Below, one piece after another: positions 37,795-57,640 of a DNA stretch of 64,000 nt. The notes below the pieces were generated by a model. That model was not told where the DNA came from. It saw only the letters and a program-made list of their open reading frames with translations, and did no database searches. The DNA is taken from NCBI GenBank assembly GCA_002104895.1, contig MCFG01000162.1, positions 1-64,000 of the forward strand, given 5' to 3'. Position 1 is the first letter of the stretch; each line of letters opens with the position of its first letter. The translations under genes were made by a program, and so were the position numbers. Source of the stretch: Anaeromyces robustus (taxonomy: Eukaryota; Neocallimastigomycota; Neocallimastigomycetes; Neocallimastigales; Neocallimastigaceae).

Positions 37795-38345
37795 ACAATA
37801 TTAACAAATGGCTCATTTACACGGAATTTAAAAGTGTGGTTATTACATATAATAGATTAAATAATTAACACAACTTTTTTTCTATTCTATAATATTATAC
37901 TGATATAAATTATTTTTTATTGCATGATTCAATATTAACAAATGGCTTATTTCCACGGAATCCATTAGTGGTAATTACATATAATAGATTAAATAATTAA
38001 CTCAACTTTTTTTTTTATTCTATAATATTATACTGAAAATAAATTATTTTTTTTTACTACATAATTCAATATTAACAAATGGCTTATTTACACTGAATAT
38101 ATTAGTGGTTATTATATATAATGGATTAAATAATTAATTAATTAATTAACTCAACTTTTTTTATTCTATAATATTATACTGAATATAAATTATTTTTTTT
38201 ACTACATGTTTCAATATTAACAAATGGCTTATTTCCACGGAATCTATTAGTGGTTATTACATATAATAGATTAAATAATTAACTCAACTTTTCTTTTATC
38301 ATTCTGTAAAATCATATTGAATTATTATTTTTTTAATTTCAATGG
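37795..38345. repeat. Four-copy minisatellite of 134-145 bp units
   Basis: Units begin with CAATATTAACAAATGGCT at about 37,796, 37,930, 38,067 and 38,212. Each contains TTATTTCCACGGAAT or a close variant, TTAGTGGTTATTACATATAA and TAGATTAAATAATTAA, then CAACTTTTTTT and TATAATATTATACTGA. The last copy decays at its end. A partial inverted copy of the TGTAATAACCACCATTAA part lies at about 37,699. The G/C-containing core is better conserved than the T runs. No ORF is shared by the copies. Confidence 0.9.
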
Positions 38346-38574
38346 TTCAATAGATTAATATTGTCTTTTTTATATATTGTCTTTTTTTTACATTATTACT
38401 ATTTTATAAAAATTTAAATAATAAAATAATGAGTGGTATTGAATATTAAAAAATAGTTTTTACATAAAAATATATAAGCAATTAATTCAATTTTCTATGT
38501 ATTTTATTATACATGATATTTTATAATGTATTATTGAATTGTTTGGTAATTCTGATTTTATATATTACTAATAC

Positions 38575-38735
<161 letters not shown>

Positions 38736-38952
38736 AATAAAAATTTAAAAAAAAAAAAAAATTTTTTAAAAATTTGTCCACTTTTTTACCGCCAATAAAA
38801 TTTTAACAAACTTTTTTCTTCAACACATTACTAATTAAATTTATATAGTAAAAAAATATATAATTTTTTTATTTTTAACATTACTAATTAATTAATTAAT
38901 AGAAATTAATATATCATAATAATATCAATTTTTTAAATTAAATCACATGGTC

Positions 38953-38985
<33 letters not shown>

Positions 38986-39233
38986 TATTCTTTTTTTCCT
39001 TTTTATTATTAATAAGCCATTTCATTATTAAAAAAAAAAACTTTATTTTTCAATTTTTTTTTTTTGGTTGAGTAAAATTTAACAAATAGTTTTATGACCA
39101 TGTAATAAATTTAATTTTCATATATTAATTTAACTAAAAAAAAAAAAAAAAAATTACTAATAAATTTTTATTATTACTAATATATTTTCTTTTTTTTTTT
39201 TTTTACTTTATACTTTTATTTATTTTTTTCAGT

Positions 39234-39264
<31 letters not shown>

Positions 39265-39734
39265 TATTTGTTCTTTTTTTTTTTTTGTTTTGTTTTGTTT
39301 TTTATTATTGTTATTATTATTATTACTATTATTATTATTATTATTATTATTTGTTTTTTATTATATTTTATTATTTTTTTTTTTGATTTTTTTTTTTTTT
39401 TTTGGTTTTGGTTTCTGCTTTCGTTTATTTAGTTTTATATATATATATATATATATTTTATTTTTATTTTATATTTTATTTTAAATTTTATTAAAATTTA
39501 ATATATTTTCTTCACACTTTCTTCTTTCCCTTTTTTTTTCTATTATGATTTATTGATTTTTCTTTTTTAATGATTTTTTTTTTATTTATTTATTTATTTT
39601 AATTAATTATAAAAAAATACATACATGTTAAAAAAATAAAATAAAAATAATAATTAACATTATTTAAGTAAAATATAAAAAGAAAAAAATTAAAAAATTA
39701 GAAAAATAATAAATAAAAAGATAGAAGGTATTAA

Positions 39735-39872
39735 ATTTCTAACCTCTCCCATTCAACGAATAACACCTCATTTCTGGGAAATGGTATTTAAATCTGTGTC
39801 GAAATAAAATTTCATGCTTCATCTTTTTGACTTCGATGTCCTTGAAATTGCCTTAAGAATTCTTATTATTAT
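39735..39872 (-). pseudogene. Decayed gene fragment, related to 58,690-58,795
   Basis: This short stretch is visibly richer in G/C than its surroundings. On the minus strand it reads as fragments such as KDIEVKKMKHEI and, in another frame, VLFVEWERLE. The same sequence occurs in the opposite orientation at 58,690-58,795, where the frame is open as FKNIDVEKIKHEIYND and then DLNGILFIEW. The copy here has frameshifts and a stop. I do not recognise the parent family; a multicopy gene or mobile element is likely. Confidence 0.6.
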
Positions 39873-39889
39873 AATTATTATTAACATTA

Positions 39890-39968
39890 TTATTATCATT
39901 ATTGTTATTATTATTATCATTATTATTATCATTATTATTATTATTATTAATTATTAGTATTATTATTA

Positions 39969-40036
<68 letters not shown>
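39890..40036. repeat. (ATT)n array
   Basis: ATT repeats with a few ATC variants, purest at 39,966-40,035. A T run of about 28 nt follows at 40,136-40,163. Confidence 0.9.
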
Positions 40037-40037
<1 letters not shown>

Positions 40038-41984
40038 CCAATCGAGAAGAATCTGGAAAGATAAATAAATATAATAATAGTAAAAAAAAAATTGTTCATG
40101 TTCATGTCATAATCTATGTCCCTAATAATAATGAATTTTTTTTTTTTTTTTTTTTTTTTTTTTGAAATATATATAAATGCCTATCCTATCTCTATTCAAA
40201 GAGAGTATATATAATATCAAAATAATAGAAACTATCTTCACTTCATAGTCCTTGTTCTAAGTTTAAAGAAATTTTTTTTTTTTAAGTTGTTTATCTATAA
40301 TAGTTTAAGAAAAAAATTTCTTTTTTACATTTAATCATTCGTCTTCAACCTTTTTTTTTTTTTTTTTTTTTCTTTTTATAATGAAATATTAACATTTTTT
40401 TTTTCTTTTGTTCATTTTTTTTTTTTTTTTCACTTCTACTATTTCTACAAAAAAAATCTAAATTATAAAAATATATAGTTAAAGAAATAAAATTATATAT
40501 AATTATCAATAGTATCAATATAATCAAATTCATTTTTAATATATTATTATTAAAACTTTACAATAATTAAAATTTATTAACATTTAACATTCTTTATTAT
40601 TAGTTATTATTATTATAATTATGTTTATGTAATCTTTAATGAATTTAAATCATTTAAAAACTATATAGATAAACAAAATAAAAAAAAAAAAAAAAAAAAA
40701 GAAAGAATATTCAATATTATTAGGGAAAAAAATGATAATAATAGTTATGAAAATATTAAAAAAAAATTGAAATGAAATGAAATGAAATGTATATATGTAT
40801 GTATGTAATGAAATTAATAATAAAAATTAATAGAAAAGCAAAAAAATATATATATAATATAATAAAAATTATATGCTCTAAATAAACGATAAATTTTTTT
40901 AAAAAATTCCAAAAATTAAATATATATATATACAATTAATTATATTAATTGTATTAATATATATTAAATATTTCTTTTTTCTTTTTTCTTTTTTTTTTTT
41001 TTTGTATTATATCTGGCTTGCTTTTGTTTGTTTGTTTGTTTGTTTTTTTACTTAATTATTACTTTTTTCTTTATCTATTAATTCAAATTTATTTTTTCTA
41101 TTTTTTTTTTTTAAATATTTATTTCATCTTTATTTAATCTTATAATGGGGTTTACTAATATATTCTTTTATCTTTAAAAAAAAAAAAAAACATATATTAA
41201 AATTAATAAAAAAGAAATAAATAAATATATATAAATAAACTTAAAATATATTTTATATTTTAAGATATTAAATAGAAAAACTAAATAAAATAAAATTTCA
41301 ATAAAAAAAAAAGTAAATATTTAAAAAAAAAAAAAAATATTAGGGTAAATAAGTTTTTTAAAAGTGTTTTTTTTTTTTTTTTTGTTTGTTTGTTTTTTTT
41401 TTGTTTGTTTGTTTGTTTCTTCGTATTTGTGATTTAATTGGTATGAATTTTGTATATATATTATTTCTCAACAAATGAAGTTAATATTTCACTTTTTTTT
41501 TTTCTTCTAATTTTTATATTTCTTTTTTATTATTATTTTTACTTTCATTGATTTCACTTTTATTATAATATAATACAAAAAAAAAAAAAGGTATAATATG
41601 TTATCATGGATATATGTATTATTAAATTATTGATTTATATTTCATTGTGTAATTTATATTATTTATATAATATAATATAAATATTTTTTCTTTCTTTTTT
41701 TTTATCTCTTTCTTGTTTTTATTCTTTCTCTCTTTTTTCTTTTTTTTTTTTTTTTTTTTGTCATTATCACTATTATTCATTATTCACGATTATAACTTTT
41801 ATAGATAAATTTAATTTGATAATAGAATAATCAAATTATATTACAAAATAGCAATTAAATTATTATTAGTATTATTATCTTTGAAATGAATAATATATCT
41901 AATAACATTTATTTAAAAAAAAAAAAGAAATAAAAACTAATTGAAAAGATAAGAAATAAAAAAAAAAAAAAAAAATTCAAATTA

Positions 41985-44119
41985 TTAATTACATCGTAAA
42001 TTATAATTAATATTTTGAATAAAAGTTAAAAGTAAATTTTGTGTTTTTGATATATTAATCTGATTTTGATTACTAATACTAGCTAATAGATCATTTATTA
42101 TGTCAGTTGGTTGAGTAGAGTTTTTTTGAACACAATTTAATAAAATAGATACAACTGATAATACATCATTTGGAGTTAATGGATTTAAATTAGGTGCTCT
42201 AAGGTTATTGTTATAAAATTGTATTTCTGAAGGTGTTAATAAATTAATATATATTAAAGCAGTCTCTTTATGACCTTTTAAAGCTAAAGAGAGAATATCT
42301 TTACATATATCCATAGTACTACAAATAGTATGATTTAAAATACGTAAGGAATCTTGAACTCTCTTTGAACAAGCTAAAGACATAGCACAACTTAAAATTT
42401 TATAAGACTTAGTACCTTTCAAAATAGATTCATCAGCTGAAGAAAGTTTACTACTTATACAATTATAAAAATTAATAAAACTAGAAAAAATTGATAATGT
42501 TAACTTCTCAGATCCTGTATTAATCTTTTGAGCAGTAACGTTAGGTTGTAATCTCTTTTCAATTTTTGCCTGTCCTTGTCTTTGTTGATCAGAATAAGTT
42601 TTATTATATATATTAAATACTTTTGGCATAACATTATTTACATTATTATAATGATGACTAGTTTTATTATTTAATATATAATTTGTATAAATATTTAACT
42701 TATTATCATTATTAACATCAGAATTGATATTAACGTTAATATTAGCATTTGTAAATGGTTGATCAGAAGGAGAGATTGGAGAAATAGCAGCAATATTATG
42801 TTTAGGACTGTCTTCATGATTACCATTACAATTAATATTGTCTGTGATATTAATAGTTTGAATATTAGTTGGTGATTGATTATCTGATGATGATGGTGAA
42901 AGATAATGATTTCTACTTTCATTATTATCACTTTCAACTGGAGATAATTTTTGAAGATTTAAAGCAGAAGCTGAGGATAAATTATTAACTGATGTATTAA
43001 TAAATAATGATTGTTGTTGAATATTACCTTTACTTTGAAGAAGTTGACGTTTAATAGATTTAGCTTTAGCTTGCTTAAGAATTTCCAATTGCTTCAATCT
43101 CTTTAATAATAATAATTTTTTATATTCTTGTGTATTATTATTAACAGCATTCAATTTAGCTAAATTCATTAATTCTTGGCATTTCATCTTTTTCTTTTGA
43201 TTTTCCATACTAACAATATGATTTGAAATTAATGAAATAAAAGAACTAAAAGTTTCAACACTGATATACAATTTATAATCAACAAGATTTAAAAAAAATC
43301 TTTCATTATAATTAATATTTTCTACAGTAAAACTTGAAATCTTTGACCAGGCTTTTGTTGAATAATTTTTATCTTGACCAAACTTAGAAGCCAATATTAG
43401 GCTAGTAAGGAATAAACGACACTTACAAACTATAGTTTCACTCTTATAACATGAAATGTAAGCACCACAACAAGGGCAACATCTTTCATAGATATTATTA
43501 TTTAAAAAACCTTGTTCTTGTTTTGTATTTTCTATTTCCTGTTGAATTCTTTGTAAAAGATTATTATATTTATTATTATCTTTTAAATTTAATAAATAGT
43601 AAATTGAAGATATGTATATAATTTTGTTTGAATTAGATACTTTTAAAACATGTTTAACAAATTTTTTTAATTTGTTATTTCTAATTCTTTCTTGTTGAGT
43701 TGGCCAAATATAATTTAATAATGCAATTACAATATCTTTATATATTTTAATAATAAATGATAAGATTTATATCATAATTCAACAATGTAATTATAATATA
43801 AATATATATATTAATAATCAATTATTTAAATATATAAATTAAAATAAAAATAATAATTAAAAAATAAAAGAAAAACTAAAAAAAAGAAAAAATAAAAAAA
43901 ATAAAAAAAAATAAAAAATTAAAAAAAATAAAAATATAAAAAGGTTAAATAATATTTACCATCTAATACATCATCACATGTAAAAATATTTTCAATTGCT
44001 TTCAAATATTCATTATTAATGTTTTCTTTTTCAACACTACTTATTTTTGATTTTAAATTTTTTATAAAATTATAAGTGTGATAAGAACGAATTAATGTTA
44101 AGGTGTCCATTTTGAACAA
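41985..44119 (-). CDS. PHO80/PCL-type cyclin with Cys-rich insertion and SP-rich tail
   Basis: Two exons on the minus strand: 44119-43960 and 43735-41985; about 636 aa (633 if the second Met at 44110 is used). PCL/PHO80 cyclins activate PHO85/CDK5-type kinases. The cyclin box is seen in DDIVIALLNYIWP, FVKHVLKVSNSNKIIYISSI, then CRLFLTSLILASKFGQDKNY, STKAWSKISSFTVENINYNE and RFFLNLVDYKLYIS. Between the helix ending IYYLLNLK and LFLTSLILAS is an insertion of about 50-55 residues with a Cys cluster (ERCCPCCGAYISCYKSET, then CKC) that resembles a zinc ribbon. After the cyclin box come Lys-rich helices (LLLLKRLKQLEILKQAKAKS), a long Asn/Ser region with repeated Ser-Pro sites (LSPVES, LSPSSS, QSPTN, EDSPK, ISPISPSD), and a more ordered helical tail. 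The Ser-Pro sites could be CDK targets. It is not a B- or D-type cyclin by motif. Confidence 0.85.
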
Positions 44120-47035
44120 TGTTAGAACTACTTAAAAAAAAATAACAAGATTTTTTGTTGTTTTTGTTTGTTTTTGTTTTTGAATATATATAAAATATTA
44201 AATTTATATATATATTATTATTATTATTATTTTTTAAAAAATTAATTTAATTGCCGAATTAAAATTGTTTTTTTTTAAATGTCTTTTCTCTTTATTCTTT
44301 TAATTTTTTTTTTTTTTTTTGTTTTTTTTTTTAGTAAAAAAGGAATATATAATATATATTATATTATTATTCCTCTTTTTTTACTCCTATTTTTATTTCC
44401 AATCACAATATCTTCATTAGTTGCCTTAAAGGCAAACTTTGACATTGATTAAGGAAAACATCTTGAATATATAATAAAAAAAAAATAAATTGATATATAT
44501 AAAATTGATAAGATAAGATTATATTATTTAAATAAATAATTTATATTTAATATTATTAATAATATTTCTAATAAAGATATTGATAAATTATTTGATTTAT
44601 TTATTTAAAAAAAAAGTAGAGAAAAGGTATTTAAAAATATAATGTTTTTGATAATTTTGGTATTTGGTATATTTGATTTACTATATTATCTTTTGCTAAT
44701 AAAATTTTATATTTTGTTATTTATTTGTCTTGTCAAGTCTATTTTCTAATAAAACTAAAGTCTTTAATAAAAATCTTCTTTCGCGTAATGAATTAAGCAT
44801 TAGAAATAGTTTATGATTATTTTAAGTTTTGATTATTTTAAAAAAAAATTTTTTTCCTTTGAATAAAGTGATATTTGTTGTATAAAATTCTTTGTTTTTG
44901 TTATTCTTTTCTTATCTAGTAAGAAAAATGTATAGTTGTTTATATTATTATGATATTTTTATTGTTTTTATATATATTAATATATATATAAAACCTGAAA
45001 ATAAATTTAGCTATAAAAAAAAATATAATAAAATATTCAAAAAAATATTAATTTTTTTTAATTTTTTCCTTTCTTTTCATATATTTATAATATAAAAAGA
45101 AAAGTTAAAAATTACTAAAAAAAAATTTTTTTTTTGAAAAAAAAATTATTAAAAAATTAAGTGAAAAATGGTTTTTTATATATGACAAGAAAATTTTTAA
45201 ATTTTTAATATAATTTAAACTCTAATTTCCATATATTATTCAATATTTTATATATACTGTAATATATATAATATTATATAATATTATATATTATTCAATA
45301 TTATTAAATTATGGTTAAGAAAATATTATAAGTTCAATGAATTTTATATTATACATATAATAATAATACATTATCAATAGTATTGTTAATATATTAATTA
45401 CATATATTAATTATATATTATAATTTAAAATAATATAAAACAATTGCAATTAATTTTTAACAAGTGTGACTGACATACTAATGACTTGTTAAATGAAAAA
45501 AAACAAAATAATATTATAGGATAAAATAAAATGAATAAATGAATTACTAATAGTAAATAAATTATTCCAGTAATAAATAGAAAAAAATTATTAAAAATTA
45601 CTAATTAAAAAAAAAAAAAATAAGTAAATAAATAAATAAATATATATATAAATAAATAAATATTTATATAATATTATTTATTTAAATATTATTTATTTAT
45701 TTATATATATATATATTTATTTATTTATATATATATTTATTTATTATTATTTATTATTATATAGTTTGTTATTATTTATTATTTATTATTTATTATTTAT
45801 TATTTATTTATTCATTCATTCATTTATTTATTATTTATTATTATTTATTTAATTATTTATTTATTAATAAATATTAGTAAATATAATTATTAGTAAATAA
45901 TTAGTAAATTATTAGTAAATAAATAAAAATCCATTAATAAATTTATTATTAATAATATTAATAACTAATATATTATTAATAATATATAAATGTTGTGGTT
46001 ATGTTTTTATGCCCATTTTTTTTTAATACAGAATTCTTGATATTGATAATCTTTCAAATCTTTTTTAATTATTAAAATCTATCTAAATTTTTAAAAATTT
46101 TGTATTTATTATATTTATTTTATTAAGCTTTTTAAAAAGTATATATAACAAAATTAAATAAATAATAATAATAAACTTATTAATTGACTACACCTTAATA
46201 AAAAAAAAAAATTTGAATAATAATAATAACTTATGACAAATGATAATTTTAATTATGCATTTTACTATTTATTAAAGTCATATTATTTATCATAATAAAA
46301 GCTTAAATAATAAGCCTTTTCTACCATTATAACTATTATTTATTTTAACTATTATATTTCTACCTTTACAATTAATAGAGAAAAAAAAGACATAAAAACT
46401 TTTTTTTTCTTTTTTTGTTATAATAATTATGTATATATTTTATTATAAATATAAATATATGACTTTATCTTCTTATATTTATTTATTCAACTAATATTAT
46501 ATTTTCATATTAATTTGTTATATTTATTTATTTATAATCTATATAATTATTATAATTACTAAAAATTCTTATTAATATTCATTACTAACTAACAAAAATT
46601 TTATTAAATTGCTTTACCATCAATTATACATATATTATAAATATATTCATATCAATATATTATTATATTAATTGATATTAATATATATAAAGATAATATC
46701 CGATTTTATTATTAATAATTTCTTAAAATAGAAATAATATATAACCAATATAAAATCTATATATATTTTTATATAGAATATTTAGAAAAATTTTTATATA
46801 TTATCTTTTTATTTAATATATTATATATTATATTATAAAATATATTATAATAAAAAAAAAAAAAAAAAATATAAAAATAATTTAAAAATTCAGAAAAATT
46901 ATCAAAATAATAAAAAATATATTAAGATTTAATTTTATATATTATAATATAAACTAATATATTATTATAATATATTATTATATAGCATATATTATTTTTT
47001 AGTATTTTTACAATATTCTAAAATATTTATTTATT
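44120..47035. other. Gene-free region upstream of the cyclin gene
   Basis: No gene is recognised. The cyclin promoter should lie at the left end, where a short palindrome TTGCCTTAAAGGCAA occurs at about 44,421-44,435. A 10-bp inverted pair TTTAACAAGT / ACTTGTTAAA occurs near 45,457-45,493. The rest is A, T and (TTTA)-type low complexity, densest at 45,610-45,930. Confidence 0.55.
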
Positions 47036-53460
<6,425 letters not shown>

Positions 53461-53646
53461 TAAAATGATTATAAAAATTCATTCGTTAAACAAAAAAAAT
53501 TTTCTGATTATTTCATTTAGATAAATTATTGTTCATTTTATTAATATTAAATTAAGTTGTTTGTAATTTAAATTTTTATTCTATTTATTTATTTGAATAT
53601 TGCAAATAATTAATATATATAAAAGTTTAAAAAATATATTTTATAT

Positions 53647-53693
<47 letters not shown>

Positions 53694-56600
53694 TTTTATA
53701 TTTATTTATATTATTTATTTAGTTATTTATTTATTTATTTATTTATTTATATATTTATTTATTTATTTATTTATTTATTTATTATTAATTTATTAATTTA
53801 TTTATTAATTTATTTATTTATTAACTATATATTTATTAATTTTATATTTATTCATTTATTTATTTATTTATTTATTTTAATTAACTACAAGTCCACATAA
53901 TTTAATAATATTATTTTGAAAAAGAATAGTTCATATGCTATATTTATATTAACGATGTCTTTATAATATAGCAAAAAAAAATTTTTGTCAAAACAAACAT
54001 AAAATATTATAATTATAATTCTTCTATCTTTTAACTACACTGTTCTATATATTTATTCATATTATAATTTGATAACCTTTTTCAAATTTAAAATTGCTTC
54101 CAAATATAATAAAATTACATCTTATTTATTCATTTCTTTATTTTTAATAAAAATTTTTTTTATTCTACTTATATATTTAATGAGTTACAAAAAAAATTCT
54201 ACTTATTTTATACTGTTTGATTATGAATTTTTGAATTTACCACCTTTTATTATTAGCATTTTTTCAGTTCAACTATATAAAATAAAAAATTGTATATATA
54301 AACCAATTTTGTATTTTCTTTTTTAAAAATTTTTCACTTTTTTCTTAAAAACTAGTTTTATTTTTTTTTTATTATTATTATTATAATACATAACCAATAT
54401 AATATATATTTATAAGAAAAAACATTTATTCTTCTAATAAAATAAATTTATAATTATTATAACCAACAAATTTAAAAAAATAATAAAAATATTGCTTAAA
54501 ACAAAATAAAAAAGGGGGTTTTTATCTATAAATACAAACCGCAAAACAACTATAATTTAAGCCACAAACACATTACACATCACATTATTCTTTTAGTAAA
54601 AAAAAAAATTTTTTTATAATCAAAATTAAGTTATAGTATAATAAAAAATAGTTATTATATCATAACACATTGACAATATTATTAATTATATATTTTAAAT
54701 ATTAAAATAAATATTAAAAAACAAGGTAATTATATTTTTTTCCTTATTTAAAAATAAAAAAAAATTAAAATTAAAATTAAAAATTAAAAATTAAAAATTT
54801 GAATTTTGAAATTAAATTTCAATTTTAAAATTTGGAATTAAAATCAATTATAAAATTTGGATTTTGAAATCTTGAAATCTTGAAATCTTGAAATTTCAAT
54901 TTAATATATTATATTTATTTAGATTTATTATATTAAATATTAAATACGTAATATACTATATTGCATATATTGTAATATAATATAATATTTATATTAAATA
55001 TAAATAAATAACTAAATAATAAATAATAAATATATAAAAATTTTAATTTTTTTTATATTAATTTTTGATTCTTCAGGATTTTATATTTATTAAAAATATA
55101 TTAAAATAATATTGTAAAATTGATTTATTCTACATTTAATAAAATTGATTATTCTACATTTAATTATTCTATGTTTTATTTTTTAATATTGTTTATTAAA
55201 ATGATTATTACATTTCAAATTATATATTGTTTTCCATTTATAGTAATTAATAACTTTTAATTTTAAATTTACTTACATTTAAATACATTATATTACATTA
55301 TTGAATAATAAATTATAATTTTTAGAACGAATTTCATAATTATAAAATAATCATTATAATTTTTAAATTGAATTACATTAATTTAAATAATAATAACATT
55401 CAAATGACATTAGTTAAAGAATTAAGTATAGTAAAATTAATAATAATATAAGGAATATAATTAAGAAAAAAAAAAAGATAATTCAATTAATATAAAAAAA
55501 ATATTTAATACAATTAATAAAAAAAATAATTTATAAATATAACATTAAATTAAATTAAATCAAATATAAAAATAAATAAATAATAAATAAATAAATTGAA
55601 TTATTTTTTAGTAACAATTTAGTTTTATATAATTATGATATTTTAGTTTAATAACAATTTTTTTTTATACATTTTTAATTTAATTTAAAAATATTCATAA
55701 AGTTTTTTTCAAAGGTAATTTAATTGCATAACTTTTAATAGTCTTACTAATGAAAATATACTGAAATAGAAAAAAATATAATATTATACGCCACATTAAA
55801 CATCATTAATGTGGCTTATTAGTAAAAATAAGATAAGATAAATTAACAAGAAAAGACATAAAAATATAGTAGTGTGTATAATAAAAAAAAAGAAGAGTGT
55901 TATATCTATAGATTATTACTTAAATTAATCAAAAAACATTTATTTTACTTATTATTTTTATTATTATCATTATTATATAAATAAATATAAAATATAAGAA
56001 GATTTAAATATTGTTATAAAGTAAAATATATAAATATATTTTTGATATTATGATAACCATATTAATTAATTAATGATATCAATAATAATAGTTAATCATT
56101 TTTGAAGGTATTGTATTTAAAAGAAAAATAACTGCCATTTAGTATAAATAATAATAATAATAATAATAATAATATAACTGCCATTCAACTATTATATATA
56201 TATATATATATATATCAATTATTTTAACTATACAACAATTCTCTAATTATTTAAAGATAGTTTAATGCATAAAATAACTATAATTTAATCATTCTATAAA
56301 TTGTAATAGATATAATCATATTTTATAATTACTACAGATACAGATTATTCTATTATAAAATAAAACCAAATAAAATAAAATAAATTACTTATTTTCCTGA
56401 AAGTAAACATAAACAATAATTATTATATAAATTATTGTTTATGTTTACTTTAAACAGTAAAAATTATTATATAAAATAAAATATACTAAAGAAAATCTAC
56501 CTAATAATAAATAACTATAATAAAATATAATATTTTTTTATTTTAATAATAAATTAATTTAATAAGTCATAGACTATTCTACTAATTATTTAAATTCCAA

Positions 56601-57000
56601 TAAAAAATACCAAATAAATTAAATTTTTTTTTTTTTGTATGTACAAAAAAAAAATTTAAGGTTTAAAAATTAATTTATTTATTTTTAATTTTTTTTTTTT
56701 TTTTTTTTTTTTTGCTTTTCCACATTTTTAAATAAAAATTTTTGTAGTAAAACATATATTATATTATATTAATAATAAATAAAAAAATAATTAATAATTA
56801 AGAAATACTAAAAGATTTAATATTATTTCTCAATATGAAAAAAAAAAAAAAAGTGAAAAAAAATAAAAATGATTAATTAAAAATAAAAAATGATTTTTTT
56901 TTTTTTGTTTTAATTTATTCTAAATATTTATTTTAAATATATTATTTTTTTATCATCTGAACCACATTTTAAAAATTATACAAAAAAAAAAAATACAAAA
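53461..57000. repeat. Tandem array unit 3 (non-coding)
   Basis: The same landmark order: broken (TTTA)n at 53,645-53,880, TTTTTCACTTTTTTC (54,331), ATGATTATTACATTTCAAAT (55,201), AATGTGGCTTATT (55,809), AACTGCCATT twice (about 56,128 and 56,170), GCTTTTCCACATTTTTAAAT (56,714) and TCTGAACCACATTTT (56,957). It includes GAAATCTT tandem units near 54,866-54,890 and the hairpin at 56,400. Confidence 0.7.
56400..56451. repeat. Perfect 21-bp inverted repeat with 10-nt loop
   Basis: Arms 56,400-56,420 and 56,431-56,451 are exact reverse complements (AAGTAAACATAAACAATAAT type sequence). The loop is TATTATATAA. No gene is adjacent. Confidence 0.88.
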
Positions 57001-57066
57001 ATTGTAAATTGTAATATATATTTGGACATCCTGTTTATTATATTATTATTAATTATTATTATTAAC

Positions 57067-57106
<40 letters not shown>

Positions 57107-57224
57107 TCAAATAATAGACATAAAATGATAAAACTTGTATTATAAAATAAAGAAATAATGAGTATTTGTAAAAAAAAAAAAAAAATATGATATTTATAAT
57201 TATAAAGGAGAATCAGTCAGAATA

Positions 57225-57640
57225 CTTCAAAATGAAACTAAACAAGGATATTATAAACGAGATAATTCGGGATAACAGTATATTTATTTTAGCTTATTCA
57301 GATCCTTAGAGCCTTATTTCATTTATATAAATATAAAGAAATATACATTATACATTGAAGTTTTTAATGAGAAGATTATCGAACTTTATTATGAGAAACT
57401 GCAATATATTAAATACAGAATTTCGAAAAGCTGATAAATGAGATGTTCAAAGTTGACAAAAATATTGTAATATCTCCCGAACAAAAAAATGCGTTCCATT
57501 CTTTGATTCTTTCACTATAGTTATTAATGATAAGTCTGTCTATGTTTATTTCTCGAATAACCAATTTATGTTCAGATATTTTATTATCAAAGCCCACTGA
57601 AATGCTGGTTGGAACTCTCAATGCTACTGGATAAATTAAA
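57225..57640 (+). pseudogene. Decayed coding sequence, unrecognised family
   Basis: The base composition is clearly less AT-biased than its flanks. On the + strand, coding-like pieces appear in different frames: MKLNKDIINEIIRDNSIFIL near 57,232, YTLYIEVFNEKIIELYYEKL near 57,345, MFKVDKNIVISPEQKNAFH near 57,443 and TIVINDKSVYVYFSNNQFMF near 57,515, with stops and frameshifts between. I do not recognise the family. An open frame on the minus strand (57,409-57,621) is probably a shadow. No single intact frame covers the region. Confidence 0.6.

Noticed and set aside
37795-38345. CRISPR-like regular repeats
   Set aside because: Units of 134-145 bp are similar over their full length with no unique spacers, and the genome is eukaryotic. 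It is a minisatellite.
57409-57621. 70-aa minus-strand ORF (MRVPTSISVGFDNK...)
   Set aside because: The + strand frames here read more like real protein and continue into neighbouring fragments. The minus ORF has no homology I recognise and ends in low complexity.
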